Assembly: GCF_029027405.1 (NCBI RefSeq)
Contig: NZ_CP093396.1
Coordinates: 2,553,497 to 2,617,496 of the forward strand
Source: Sulfurimonas sp.
GTDB taxonomy: Bacteria > Campylobacterota > Campylobacteria > Campylobacterales > Sulfurimonadaceae
Direction of reading: 5' to 3'
DNA: 64,000 bases
The notes under the pieces were generated by a model, which had not been told where the DNA came from, searched no databases, and was given only the letters and a program-made list of their open reading frames with translations. Position numbers and translations under genes: made by a program. This document shows, piece after piece, positions 45,397 through 53,912 of this stretch (the stretch's first letter is position 1; each line of letters begins with the position of its first letter).

Positions 45397-45912
45397 TTAC
45401 ACGCTCTCTTTTATTAGACATAAATTTATCAACTCTAAATAACCACTGACATAATGTGCAAAAAATATCATAAACTTAATATCTTCATTATCAAAACCTC
45501 CATCTTTGTTAAGCAACTCTAAAACTCCTATAATTTCTCTTTTAGAGTTAAATATAGGAGCTGTAATTATATTTGTAGTTATATATCCTGTTGCTTTATC
45601 TATTTCTGGTAAAAAATGTAAGTGAGTATATGGGTCGTTTGCGATGATTGGTTTTCTCTCTTTAATAGTAAAACCTACTAAACCTTTATCTAATGGAATC
45701 ACAATCCTACTAACATCATCCGCTAAAGTTGTCCAAAGCTCTTTTTTTTCTATATCATTAATAAAAATAGAACATCTTTGTACGCCAATAACCTCTTTTG
45801 CATACTTTGAAATATGAGGTAAAGCACTAGAGTATGAAGGATTCTTTAACAACTCTCGACCAAATTTTGCTAGTTTTTTATAAGTACCTTTATATTTCAA
45901 AGTAAACCCCAA
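45397..45912 (-). CDS. GAF-domain protein
   Basis: 171 residues. A single GAF domain (RCSIFINDIEKKELWT; VIPLDKGLVGFTIKERKPIIANDPY; APIFNSKREIIGVLELLNK) occupies most of the protein. No output domain is attached. Stand-alone GAF proteins bind small ligands or cyclic nucleotides and may regulate a partner by contact. It is divergent from arsC, about 50 bp away. The ligand is unknown. Confidence 0.82.
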   Translation of the reverse strand: MGFTLKYKGTYKKLAKFGRELLKNPSYSSALPHISKYAKEVIGVQRCSIFINDIEKKELWTTLADDVSRIVIPLDKGLVGFTIKERKPIIANDPYTHLHFLPEIDKATGYITTNIITAPIFNSKREIIGVLELLNKDGGFDNEDIKFMIFFAHYVSGYLELINLCLIKESV

Positions 45913-45963
45913 TAATTTTGTTTAAAATAATTATAGTGTAAAATACACATAAAAGGAAACTAT

Positions 45964-46317
45964 ATGCATTTAGTTACAATCTGGCACAATCCAAGATGTT
46001 CAAAATCTCGAGAGGCAATGGGTATTTTAGAAGAAATAGGCTGTGAAAAAGAAGTTGTAAAATACTTAGAAATAACTCCAACTAAAGATGAAATCACGAC
46101 TGCACTAAGTATGCTAGGCATGAACCCTAGAGAGCTTATGAGAACCAAAGAAGATATATACAAAGAACTGCGTCTTCAAAATGAAGATGATTATGATAAA
46201 TTAGTAGATGCTATGGTTTTAAATCCAAAACTTATAGAGAGACCTGTTATATTTAAAGATAACAAAGCCATCATAGGAAGACCAACTTCCATAATAGCGG
46301 AGTTTATAAGGAATTAG
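45964..46317 (+). CDS. arsC: ArsC-family arsenate reductase (glutaredoxin-type)
   Basis: 117 residues. WHNPRCSKSREAM carries the catalytic cysteine of the ArsC family, and NPKLIERPVIFKDNKAIIGRP is the conserved C-terminal signature with the arsenate-binding arginines. It reduces arsenate to arsenite with glutaredoxin. The spacing and length are typical of the family, which also includes Spx/YffB relatives without arsenate activity. It is monocistronic, divergent from the GAF gene and overlapping the convergent NifU-like gene by 14 nt. No arsR or arsB is adjacent. Confidence 0.86.
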   Translation: MHLVTIWHNPRCSKSREAMGILEEIGCEKEVVKYLEITPTKDEITTALSMLGMNPRELMRTKEDIYKELRLQNEDDYDKLVDAMVLNPKLIERPVIFKDNKAIIGRPTSIIAEFIRN

Positions 46318-46852
46318 TTTCATCTACTTTTGTCACAAAATGACAATCAGTTCCAGAGTAAGGGCATGATTTACTGATATTCATCTCAAACTGCTCTTCA
46401 ACAACTCCACCTTTTTTTCTCTCTAAGTGACGCAAGGCTGCACGAAAAGAAGTTAAAACCATATTTGCACTATCTTGATATTGCGTTGATATATGTTCTA
46501 CTTGTTCACCTTCTGGTTTACTTGTATCTACTTTTGGATCAGGTAAGTCGGCGTAAGATTTTTGAAGGTCTTGTTCTAGTTGTAGTGTAGTTTTTAAAAC
46601 ATTTACAATCTCATCTCCCTTAATCATCTCTGTAAAAAGTGAGCCTAAAGTGTTTGTGTCCTGACTTGCATTTGAGCCAAACTTAACATCAAGTATATGA
46701 GTATCATCTAAATTTATAAACATAATCACATACGATTGCGTTGCGTTGTCTATACCCATGCCAACACAATGGGCATCTTCTAGTTCCCCATAGTTTTCAG
46801 GTTGCATTAGATGTTTGCCTATCTCAGAGCTTAGTTCTTCTTGCGGTGTCAT
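46304..46852 (-). CDS. NifU/IscU-like scaffold-fold protein lacking the cluster cysteines
   Basis: 182 residues. Residues 8-95 follow the IscU/NifU N-terminal pattern: HLMQPENYGELEDAHCVG, YVIMFINLDDTHILDVKFG, then LGSLFTEMIKGDEI. Where the family has the first ligand cysteine (GCgAsiAS), this protein has GSNASQDT, and other family cysteines are not at their normal places. The C-terminal half is helical and acidic. A CPYSGTDC pair at the C-terminus could bind metal. Fe-S transfer seems unlikely in the usual manner. It lies 1 nt from the dCMP deaminase gene upstream. Confidence 0.6.
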   Translation of the reverse strand: MTPQEELSSEIGKHLMQPENYGELEDAHCVGMGIDNATQSYVIMFINLDDTHILDVKFGSNASQDTNTLGSLFTEMIKGDEIVNVLKTTLQLEQDLQKSYADLPDPKVDTSKPEGEQVEHISTQYQDSANMVLTSFRAALRHLERKKGGVVEEQFEMNISKSCPYSGTDCHFVTKVDETNSL

Positions 46853-46853
46853 T

Positions 46854-47300
46854 TTATTTTGTTCCTCTTTTTAACTTTTCTATACTTACGCCATTGTCTT
46901 TAATGAACTTTGAAATAGTTTTGGAGTTTGTATGTTCATACTCTTTTGCATAAACTATGCGTTTAATACCACTTGCTATAACATTTTTGCTACACTCACT
47001 ACAAGGCTCTAAAGTTACATAGATAGTAGCACCTTCAACGCAGATGCCTTTTCTTGCTGCCCAGATTATTGCATTCATTTCTGCATGAATCTCATAAGTT
47101 TTACTCCACTCATGATGCTCATCAGTATATTTACCACCCCAATGATCACAGCAGTTTGTAAAACCAGCAGGAGTTCCGTTGTAACCTGTACTAAGAATAC
47201 GACCATCTTTGACTATAACTGCACCAACTTGCTTAGAAACACACTTTGAAGCAGTAGCTAATTCTATGGCAATATTTATAAAATTTTCATCACTTAGCAT
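46854..47300 (-). CDS. Cytidine/dCMP deaminase family protein (ComEB-like)
   Basis: 148 residues. The deaminase zinc motifs HAEMNAI (HxE) and EPCSECSKN (PCxxC) are present, with CCDHWGGKY and HHEW earlier, the pattern of dCMP deaminase/ComE operon protein 2. It deaminates dCMP to dUMP for dTMP synthesis. The start ATG is followed by LSDENFINIAIELA. It is co-directional with the NifU-like gene with 1-nt spacing, so they may be co-transcribed. No metabolic link is obvious. Confidence 0.88.
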   Translation of the reverse strand: MLSDENFINIAIELATASKCVSKQVGAVIVKDGRILSTGYNGTPAGFTNCCDHWGGKYTDEHHEWSKTYEIHAEMNAIIWAARKGICVEGATIYVTLEPCSECSKNVIASGIKRIVYAKEYEHTNSKTISKFIKDNGVSIEKLKRGTK

Positions 47301-47357
47301 CTACACTAAACCCTTATTTAAAAAATTATCATATTATATCGCAAAACTACAAGGCAT

Positions 47358-49103
47358 TTAAAAATTCATCTTTACTTTTGTACCATCTGAAGTATCAAAC
47401 AAGATAGTTCCCCCAAGCTCATCAACAACAATTGTTTCCACAAAAGAGAGACCAAAGGAATCGTGTTGTTTTTGCTCATAATCAAATCCTTCCCCATTAT
47501 CTTCTACTGTAAATATATGCTTCTTATCTTTTTTAATAAGCTTAATACTGATAACCCCTTCACCATCTTTAAAGGCATATTTGAAGGAGTTGGTTATAAG
47601 CTCATTGAGTATGATGCCACAGTGTATGGAGTTTTGGACATCCAAAGTATCCTTTACCTCTAGATAAATTTTTATCTTTGTTGTGTTAAAGCTTTTTTCT
47701 AATTCATCTATTAGATTTGTAAAGTAGCCTTGGGTATCTATATTTTCTAAATCATTTTGATTGTACAAAATCTCATGAGTTTTACTTATGGCTTGAACAG
47801 CTCCTTCACTCTCTCTTAGCTTTTGTTCTACATCTTTATTGTTTAGGCTATCAAGCTTTAGCCTATACATAAGAATAATAAATTGCATATTGTTTTTAAC
47901 TCGATGATGAAGTTCTCTTGTTAGTATTTTATTTGTTTTAACTGCTTTTTGTAGTGCTTTTGTCGTGTTTAGTTTTGAAGATAGTGCAACTGAGAAAAGG
48001 ATAGCTTCCATGAAAATTGTCAATGCACAAAAATGAGGAAAATAGTCTATTATATTTGGAAGTCCGTACTGCTGAAGGGATATCATCAATACACCCGAAA
48101 AATTGAAGCTCCAACCAATTAAAATATACTTTGCTTGAGGATTTTTTTTGTAAAAAGAGAAAGCAGAGATATATAGTATAAATACAAATGTAACCAAAAT
48201 AATGTAAAGGGAATATTCAATCAGATAACTTCCATTTATATAAATTAGTATATGCATTATATTTAGCACAAGTATCATATTAATAATTATGTTGTGCCTC
48301 TTATACTGCTTTATATTCAAAAATACTTTTATAAAAAGAAGTGCAGCAATGTTTGCTAAAGCTAAAGAGTAAAAATCCATAAAAATATCTATCATATTAG
48401 AATTTTCTGGAAGTATATAATCTAGCATGATAGAGTAAGAGGCGTAATACAAAGTGGTAAACAATATATACAAAATATAGTATAAATAAGAAAGCTCTCG
48501 TGTAAAAAAATATATGAAAACATTATAAAGTACAAGAGCTAACATCGCTCCAAAAAACATAGATAAGATGAGTTGATAGGAGAACTCATCTTCATACAAA
48601 GTATTTATATCTTTGATATGTAGTTTGAAGTAGTGCGCGCTATCGATAGAATGAGTTTTGTAGTAAAATTCCTTCATTTCATGTGCCTTAAACTCCACTT
48701 TAAAACTTGGGTGTAATATATTATTTCTTTTGTATTGGTTTAGATGCCATAGTCCTTGTGACTCTTTTTTATACTTTTTTTGTATTTTTGTATAAAGTTC
48801 TACCGTGTCAAATGTCGGATTTGAAATACTAATGTACCTTGTCATGTCTTGCGGTGAGTCATTTTTTATACTAAATTTTGTCCATAAAGTAGCATCTATA
48901 TAGCCAAGACGAACATAATCAACAAGAAAAGGTTTAAAGTCTTTTTTTTGTATATCTTTAAAATTAAGAGTTGAACTCTCATCAATATACATGTAAGAGT
49001 TTTCTAGTACGCTGATATTTATAGATTTTTCATTTACATGTATAACTGACGAATATAGTGCTGAGAGCATGAGCGAGGTCAATAATATTATTTTTATTAA
49101 CAT
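47358..49103 (-). CDS. 7TMR-DISM sensor histidine kinase (HisKA_2)
   Basis: 581 residues. A signal peptide and an extracellular 7TMR-DISM ligand domain (about 20-170), seven membrane helices (about 175-380), then HisKA_2 with RELHHRVKNNMQ (phospho-acceptor histidine) and an HATPase domain (NELITNSFKYAF N-box; VEDNGEGFDYE G1). It probably senses a carbohydrate or redox ligand in the periplasm and passes the signal to the divergent response regulator 47 bp away. The ligand is unknown. Confidence 0.9.
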   Translation of the reverse strand: MLIKIILLTSLMLSALYSSVIHVNEKSINISVLENSYMYIDESSTLNFKDIQKKDFKPFLVDYVRLGYIDATLWTKFSIKNDSPQDMTRYISISNPTFDTVELYTKIQKKYKKESQGLWHLNQYKRNNILHPSFKVEFKAHEMKEFYYKTHSIDSAHYFKLHIKDINTLYEDEFSYQLILSMFFGAMLALVLYNVFIYFFTRELSYLYYILYILFTTLYYASYSIMLDYILPENSNMIDIFMDFYSLALANIAALLFIKVFLNIKQYKRHNIIINMILVLNIMHILIYINGSYLIEYSLYIILVTFVFILYISAFSFYKKNPQAKYILIGWSFNFSGVLMISLQQYGLPNIIDYFPHFCALTIFMEAILFSVALSSKLNTTKALQKAVKTNKILTRELHHRVKNNMQFIILMYRLKLDSLNNKDVEQKLRESEGAVQAISKTHEILYNQNDLENIDTQGYFTNLIDELEKSFNTTKIKIYLEVKDTLDVQNSIHCGIILNELITNSFKYAFKDGEGVISIKLIKKDKKHIFTVEDNGEGFDYEQKQHDSFGLSFVETIVVDELGGTILFDTSDGTKVKMNF

Positions 49104-49150
49104 ATTAACGATTATATCAAAACTTATGTCTACTTATGTTATAAATAAGT

Positions 49151-49819
49151 ATGAATAATTTAAATGTATTGATATTAGAAGATGAACTGATTATATATGT
49201 TCATCTAAAAAAGACTCTTCAAAAACTAGGATTTAAACATGTACATATAGCAAGAGATGCACAAAAAGCTTTTGAAATAGCTAGTAAAACAAAAATAGAC
49301 ATACTCTTTTCTGACATAAAAATAAATGGAGATATAGACGGCATAGATGCTGCAAGAACTATGCAAAACTTATATAAGCTTCCCGTTGTCTTTATTACTG
49401 CCTATAAAGACCAAGAAATACTACTTCGTGCTAGTGAAGTTGACTTTGTCGGTTATCTGTTAAAACCATACAGAGTAGATGAGCTTGAAGCTATTATAAA
49501 CTTAACCGTAGCCAAATATAAACTGACAATGAACAAAGATAATATTATCAAAATTAATGGTTATGATTTTGATAAAACAAACAACAAACTTTTTAAAGAT
49601 AAGCAAGAGATAAAGCTCACAAAAAAAGAGCAACTTTTCATAGCCCTTATATTTAACTCAAAAGGAAGTGTCGTTCCATATACTGTGATTGATGAAGTTA
49701 TATGGCAAGGGAAACTAGTAACTGACAATACAAGAAGAACATTTTTATATAGGATTAAACACAAGTTAGTTAATCTAGAGTTTTGTGTGCAAAAAAGTCT
49801 AGGGATATTATTGTTATAA
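49151..49819 (+). CDS. Response regulator with C-terminal winged helix (OmpR-like)
   Basis: 222 residues. The receiver domain has the acidic pair (ILEDE), a phosphorylation aspartate in LFSDIKINGDIDG, VFITAY, and LLKPYRVDELE. Residues about 130-222 form a DNA-binding winged helix (LTKKEQLFIALIFNSKGSVVPYTVIDEVIW; DNTRRTFLYRIKHKL). It pairs with the 7TMR-DISM kinase, which is transcribed divergently. Its stop is only 15 bp before the start of the duplicated block at 49835, so it may control the first barrel/ATPase unit; that is inference. Confidence 0.88.
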   Translation: MNNLNVLILEDELIIYVHLKKTLQKLGFKHVHIARDAQKAFEIASKTKIDILFSDIKINGDIDGIDAARTMQNLYKLPVVFITAYKDQEILLRASEVDFVGYLLKPYRVDELEAIINLTVAKYKLTMNKDNIIKINGYDFDKTNNKLFKDKQEIKLTKKEQLFIALIFNSKGSVVPYTVIDEVIWQGKLVTDNTRRTFLYRIKHKLVNLEFCVQKSLGILLL

Positions 49820-49834
49820 AAATAAATTTTTATC

Positions 49835-50850
49835 AAATGTGATTTGAAATGTGATGTTAGCTTTGTAAGATATGAATAAGAGTATTTTACAAAGGTAAAT
49901 AACATGTATAAAAATTTAATAATTTTAATGTTTAGTTTAAGTATATTAGTTGGAAGTCTTAGTTCTTCTGAAATAAATGATGATGATAATAGTGTTGCAG
50001 AGTATAACAATATAAGAGTATATGGTCTTGGATTAAAAGTTGGTACTCCTAACTCAGATGAAAATAACAAAAACTATAATGGTGCTGGTTTAGAGTTTGA
50101 AAACAACTTTTCTAAGCTTGTCTTAGAGTATGGTTCAGACTATACTCTAGGTTCGGCAGTTCTAAAAGGCGATATTACTAAAGATTTTTATATTAAAGGT
50201 GGTCTTGGGTATTTACAAAGAGGCATGTTAATAGAAGACGCAGATGCTGATGTCACTCAAACTACTGGTGGTGGTTCACTAGGTTATGGTGATGATAAAA
50301 GTTATAACATTGAAGCAGGTCACATAATAAGTCAACTTGAAAATGCTGCATCTGCAGATGGTGACTCTAAAATCTCATATCTTGAACTTATAGCAAAACA
50401 CACCTTTGCTAAGTATGCTACATTTGATATAGTTGGCATCTATAAAAACTCTAATGTATTTGATAAAAACTATGCTGATTATAAAGCTGAACTTGGTTGG
50501 TTTGCAACTGATGATGTAAGAGCTTATCTAGCTCATGATAGTGTTAATCACTCTAAAAATGATTATGCAGTTCGTGCAGGAGTACAATACACCTTTGCTA
50601 CAAGTAAGTTTAGTCCTTATTTAAAAGCATCTTTTAATCCAGATACAAATGTTAAAGCAGGGGTTGAATACTCTGAGGGTATTGCAAACAAATCTCTTAA
50701 GATGCGTGATCTATTTGAAAATGCTATAGGCTCTAGTAGTATAGTTGCACAAGCTGTAGCTCCTAAAGTGTTTGCTACTAAGGTTGCGAAACCTAAACCA
50801 ACTCCAGTTGTAGTCCCTCCTGCTCCAGCTGTTAATCATGCTCCTACTGG
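49835..50850 (+). repeat. Long duplicated block, copy 1 (identical to 52492-53507)
   Basis: Comparing this stretch with 52492-53507 I find no difference in either bases or translated residues. The block covers about 70 bp of upstream region and the first 315 codons of the barrel gene. It ends within CTACTGG. The offset between copies is 2,657 bp. This indicates a recent tandem duplication or ongoing gene conversion. Confidence 0.88.
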
Positions 50851-51115
50851 GAGGAATTCTTTTACTAATTTTGTGGGGACTACTGGAACTATTGATTTGA
50901 CCCCACTAATAAACGATCCTGATGGGGACAACATGACAATTAATATAGTAAGAATTCAAAATATTTCTAGGATACCGATTTACTCTTTAATTATAAGTGG
51001 TAACACAATTAGTATAGAAGTAGGTGCTTCTACTCCAAGCGAAATTAGCGTTTACTATACTGTTTCCGATGGCACAGCTACTAGTCCAGCATATTGGATT
51101 CTTTTTAGTGGTTGA
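49904..51115 (+). CDS. Secreted putative beta-barrel protein with Ig/cadherin-like tail, copy 1
   Basis: 403 residues. A signal peptide (MYKNLIILMFSLSILVGSLSSS) precedes a region (about 30-265) of alternating short strands rich in aromatic and glycine residues, typical of small outer-membrane barrels (RVYGLGLKVG, AGLEFENNFSKLVLEYG, YIKGGLGYL, DVRAYLAHD, AVRAGVQYTF). A proline-rich linker (KPKPTPVVVPPAPAV) leads to an 88-residue tail (IDLTPLINDPDGDNMTI; YTVSDGT) with the pattern of cadherin/Ig-like modules. The arrangement of barrel followed by Ig tail is reminiscent of inverse autotransporters, but smaller. The product is not one I can name. It is followed 116 bp later by the first ATPase. 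Confidence 0.7.
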   Translation: MYKNLIILMFSLSILVGSLSSSEINDDDNSVAEYNNIRVYGLGLKVGTPNSDENNKNYNGAGLEFENNFSKLVLEYGSDYTLGSAVLKGDITKDFYIKGGLGYLQRGMLIEDADADVTQTTGGGSLGYGDDKSYNIEAGHIISQLENAASADGDSKISYLELIAKHTFAKYATFDIVGIYKNSNVFDKNYADYKAELGWFATDDVRAYLAHDSVNHSKNDYAVRAGVQYTFATSKFSPYLKASFNPDTNVKAGVEYSEGIANKSLKMRDLFENAIGSSSIVAQAVAPKVFATKVAKPKPTPVVVPPAPAVNHAPTGRNSFTNFVGTTGTIDLTPLINDPDGDNMTINIVRIQNISRIPIYSLIISGNTISIEVGASTPSEISVYYTVSDGTATSPAYWILFSG

Positions 51116-51137
51116 TTAGTGCTTTTCTCTCTCGTTG

Positions 51138-51152
51138 CACCTTTTCAAGGTG
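51138..51152 (+). terminator. Weak hairpin between barrel copy 1 and ATPase 1
   Basis: CACCTT and AAGGTG form a 6-bp stem with a 3-nt loop, 23 bp after the barrel-protein stop. No T-run follows, so terminator function is uncertain. Confidence 0.3.
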
Positions 51153-51164
51153 GAATGCATAATA

Positions 51165-51184
51165 ATATGTATTGTATTACATAT
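51165..51184. promoter_or_regulatory. Inverted repeat before ATPase 1
   Basis: ATATGTA and TACATAT form perfect 7-bp arms separated by 6 nt, followed by an AT-rich stretch with TATTAT-like boxes before the ATPase ATG. It could be an operator or simply AT-rich coincidence. Confidence 0.3.
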
Positions 51185-51230
51185 ATAATTATGGTATTAT
51201 AGTACTTTAAAACATTATTAAGGCTATGAT

Positions 51231-52472
51231 ATGCTAGAAGAACTTTTTATCAAAAGTAGAGATTTTATAAATATTAACAATCAAGAGTATAAAAGATATT
51301 TTGTAAAAACTAAAAAATTAGAACATAGATTATCTGTTATTATTGGTTCACGAGGTATTGGAAAAACAACAACAGTTGCTCAATACATAAATAATAATTA
51401 TAAAGAAAATGAAGCCTTATATATAAATCTTGATGATATTGAGAATACTTCAAAATATACTATGACTCAAGTTGCAGAGGAGTTTGTTTTAAATGGTGGT
51501 AAGCTTCTTTGTTTTGATGAGATTCATAAGTATGAAAACTGGTCGGCTGAACTCAAAAATATCTATGATAGATTTGATAAGTTAAAGATAATAGCCACAG
51601 GAAGTTCTGCCTTACAGATAAATAAAGGGAGTCATGATTTAAGTAGGCGTGCTATAGTTTATAACATGGTAGGAATGAGTTTTAGAGAGTTTTTAGAGCT
51701 TCATCATGGATATAAATTTGATGAGATTAGTTTAGAAGATGTAGTAATAAATCATATAGAGATAGCTACAAATATTAAAAATATCATAGAAAAAAATGAC
51801 CAAAAAATCATACCATTATTTAAAAACTATTTAAAGCATGGATATTATCCTTATTTTTTGTCTATGCCAAATGAAGTTTTATTTTTTCAAACATTACAAC
51901 AAAATATAAATGTATCTATAGAAAGTGATCTTTTAAATATCTATCCAACGCTAAATGGTAACAGCATAAAAAAAATCAAGATGCTTTTATCTGTTATTAT
52001 TAAAAGTGTGCCATTTGAACCTAAGATGAGTGAGCTTAAAAAAGCAGCAGATATTAAAGACGATAGAACATTAAAGGATTATTTATCTAAGCTTGATGAT
52101 GCAGGACTTATTAAACTTTTGATGCAAAATTCATTAAGTATGAAAGCCTTTGATAAACCAGAAAAAATATTTTTGGCAAATCCAAACTTGATGTACACAA
52201 AAGAGCCAAATATAGGAAACCTAAGAGAGACATTTTTTGTAAATCAATTAGATAATTATTATAAAAACAAACAATCGCTAAATGATGAAGGAATCTTTGC
52301 GAGTAAACAAGGTGATTTTTATTGTGAAGAAAAATATACTTTTGAAGTAGGCGGAAAAAATAAAGGTTTTCATCAGATTAAAGATATACCAAACTCCTAT
52401 GTTGCTAGTGATGATTTAGAAGTTGGTATTGGTAACAAAGTTGCACTTTGGTTATTTGGATTTTTGTATTGA
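51231..52472 (+). CDS. AAA_14/DUF4143-type ATPase, unit 1
   Basis: 413 residues. Walker A GSRGIGKTT is at about residues 39-47, Walker B LLCFDEIH at about 92-99, and a sensor-like ATGSSAL follows; the C-terminal part has the DUF4143-like pattern ending GDFYCEEKYTFEVGGKNKG and LWLFGFLY. This class of P-loop ATPase is widespread but lacks a settled function. It is likely cytosolic. It shares exact motif spacing with the ATPase at 53913, and each follows a barrel gene, which suggests a functional pair. Codon use is ordinary for the window. Confidence 0.85.
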   Translation: MLEELFIKSRDFININNQEYKRYFVKTKKLEHRLSVIIGSRGIGKTTTVAQYINNNYKENEALYINLDDIENTSKYTMTQVAEEFVLNGGKLLCFDEIHKYENWSAELKNIYDRFDKLKIIATGSSALQINKGSHDLSRRAIVYNMVGMSFREFLELHHGYKFDEISLEDVVINHIEIATNIKNIIEKNDQKIIPLFKNYLKHGYYPYFLSMPNEVLFFQTLQQNINVSIESDLLNIYPTLNGNSIKKIKMLLSVIIKSVPFEPKMSELKKAADIKDDRTLKDYLSKLDDAGLIKLLMQNSLSMKAFDKPEKIFLANPNLMYTKEPNIGNLRETFFVNQLDNYYKNKQSLNDEGIFASKQGDFYCEEKYTFEVGGKNKGFHQIKDIPNSYVASDDLEVGIGNKVALWLFGFLY

Positions 52473-52491
52473 TAAGAATAAATTTCTTTAA

Positions 52492-53507
52492 AAATGTGAT
52501 TTGAAATGTGATGTTAGCTTTGTAAGATATGAATAAGAGTATTTTACAAAGGTAAATAACATGTATAAAAATTTAATAATTTTAATGTTTAGTTTAAGTA
52601 TATTAGTTGGAAGTCTTAGTTCTTCTGAAATAAATGATGATGATAATAGTGTTGCAGAGTATAACAATATAAGAGTATATGGTCTTGGATTAAAAGTTGG
52701 TACTCCTAACTCAGATGAAAATAACAAAAACTATAATGGTGCTGGTTTAGAGTTTGAAAACAACTTTTCTAAGCTTGTCTTAGAGTATGGTTCAGACTAT
52801 ACTCTAGGTTCGGCAGTTCTAAAAGGCGATATTACTAAAGATTTTTATATTAAAGGTGGTCTTGGGTATTTACAAAGAGGCATGTTAATAGAAGACGCAG
52901 ATGCTGATGTCACTCAAACTACTGGTGGTGGTTCACTAGGTTATGGTGATGATAAAAGTTATAACATTGAAGCAGGTCACATAATAAGTCAACTTGAAAA
53001 TGCTGCATCTGCAGATGGTGACTCTAAAATCTCATATCTTGAACTTATAGCAAAACACACCTTTGCTAAGTATGCTACATTTGATATAGTTGGCATCTAT
53101 AAAAACTCTAATGTATTTGATAAAAACTATGCTGATTATAAAGCTGAACTTGGTTGGTTTGCAACTGATGATGTAAGAGCTTATCTAGCTCATGATAGTG
53201 TTAATCACTCTAAAAATGATTATGCAGTTCGTGCAGGAGTACAATACACCTTTGCTACAAGTAAGTTTAGTCCTTATTTAAAAGCATCTTTTAATCCAGA
53301 TACAAATGTTAAAGCAGGGGTTGAATACTCTGAGGGTATTGCAAACAAATCTCTTAAGATGCGTGATCTATTTGAAAATGCTATAGGCTCTAGTAGTATA
53401 GTTGCACAAGCTGTAGCTCCTAAAGTGTTTGCTACTAAGGTTGCGAAACCTAAACCAACTCCAGTTGTAGTCCCTCCTGCTCCAGCTGTTAATCATGCTC
53501 CTACTGG
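52492..53507 (+). repeat. Long duplicated block, copy 2 (identical to 49835-50850)
   Basis: Second copy of the block described at 49835. It begins 20 bp after the ATPase 1 stop and ends at CTACTGG, after which the two genes diverge. A short reverse-strand open frame is repeated in both copies only because the DNA is. Confidence 0.88.
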
Positions 53508-53760
53508 TCAAAATATTTTTGTTATTGGGAACAATAGCATTGATTTGACTCCACTAATAAACGATTCTGATGGGGATAACATGACAATTACTATAGTAGA
53601 GCAGGTGGCTAGCAACTCAACTAGTTTTATTATTGTTGTGCATGGCTATATAGTTGCTCTAAGTAGTGCTGATGCTAATAATGAGACTTTTTTTGTTAAA
53701 TATACTATTTCTGATGGAATTAATACTAGTCCAGAATATGTTATTACATTTGCTCCATAA
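52561..53760 (+). CDS. Secreted putative beta-barrel protein with Ig/cadherin-like tail, copy 2
   Basis: 399 residues. Residues 1-315 are identical to copy 1, covering the signal peptide, barrel region and proline-rich linker. The 84-residue tail differs: it keeps the skeleton (SIDLTPLINDSDGDNMTI; YTISDGINTSPEY) but changes most of the residues between. The gene is followed 152 bp later by the second ATPase. Both copies appear intact, so both could be made, perhaps with different binding specificities in the tail; that part is inference. Confidence 0.7.
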   Translation: MYKNLIILMFSLSILVGSLSSSEINDDDNSVAEYNNIRVYGLGLKVGTPNSDENNKNYNGAGLEFENNFSKLVLEYGSDYTLGSAVLKGDITKDFYIKGGLGYLQRGMLIEDADADVTQTTGGGSLGYGDDKSYNIEAGHIISQLENAASADGDSKISYLELIAKHTFAKYATFDIVGIYKNSNVFDKNYADYKAELGWFATDDVRAYLAHDSVNHSKNDYAVRAGVQYTFATSKFSPYLKASFNPDTNVKAGVEYSEGIANKSLKMRDLFENAIGSSSIVAQAVAPKVFATKVAKPKPTPVVVPPAPAVNHAPTGQNIFVIGNNSIDLTPLINDSDGDNMTITIVEQVASNSTSFIIVVHGYIVALSSADANNETFFVKYTISDGINTSPEYVITFAP

Positions 53761-53912
53761 CACTTTTCTCAGCCATAAGTTGACATAAAACTACAAGTAA
53801 GAGTCTGATTGTTTGAGATTATATATTAAATGAAGTTATCAACAAAAAGGTTCTTGCTATTAAATATGTTTTATAGTAAAATAGAGATTATTATCCTAGA
53901 TAAAGGTAGATT

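Noticed and set aside
49561..50070. Minus-strand open frame of 169 codons, whose first 79 codons recur at 52488-52727
   Set aside because: It is antisense to the response regulator and barrel genes. The repeated part exists only because the DNA block is duplicated. There is no ribosome site and no recognisable family.
53761..53912. Possible small gene or RNA between barrel copy 2 and ATPase 2
   Set aside because: Only AT-rich sequence with a promoter-like TATAGTAAAAT region is present. No open frame or stable fold is visible.
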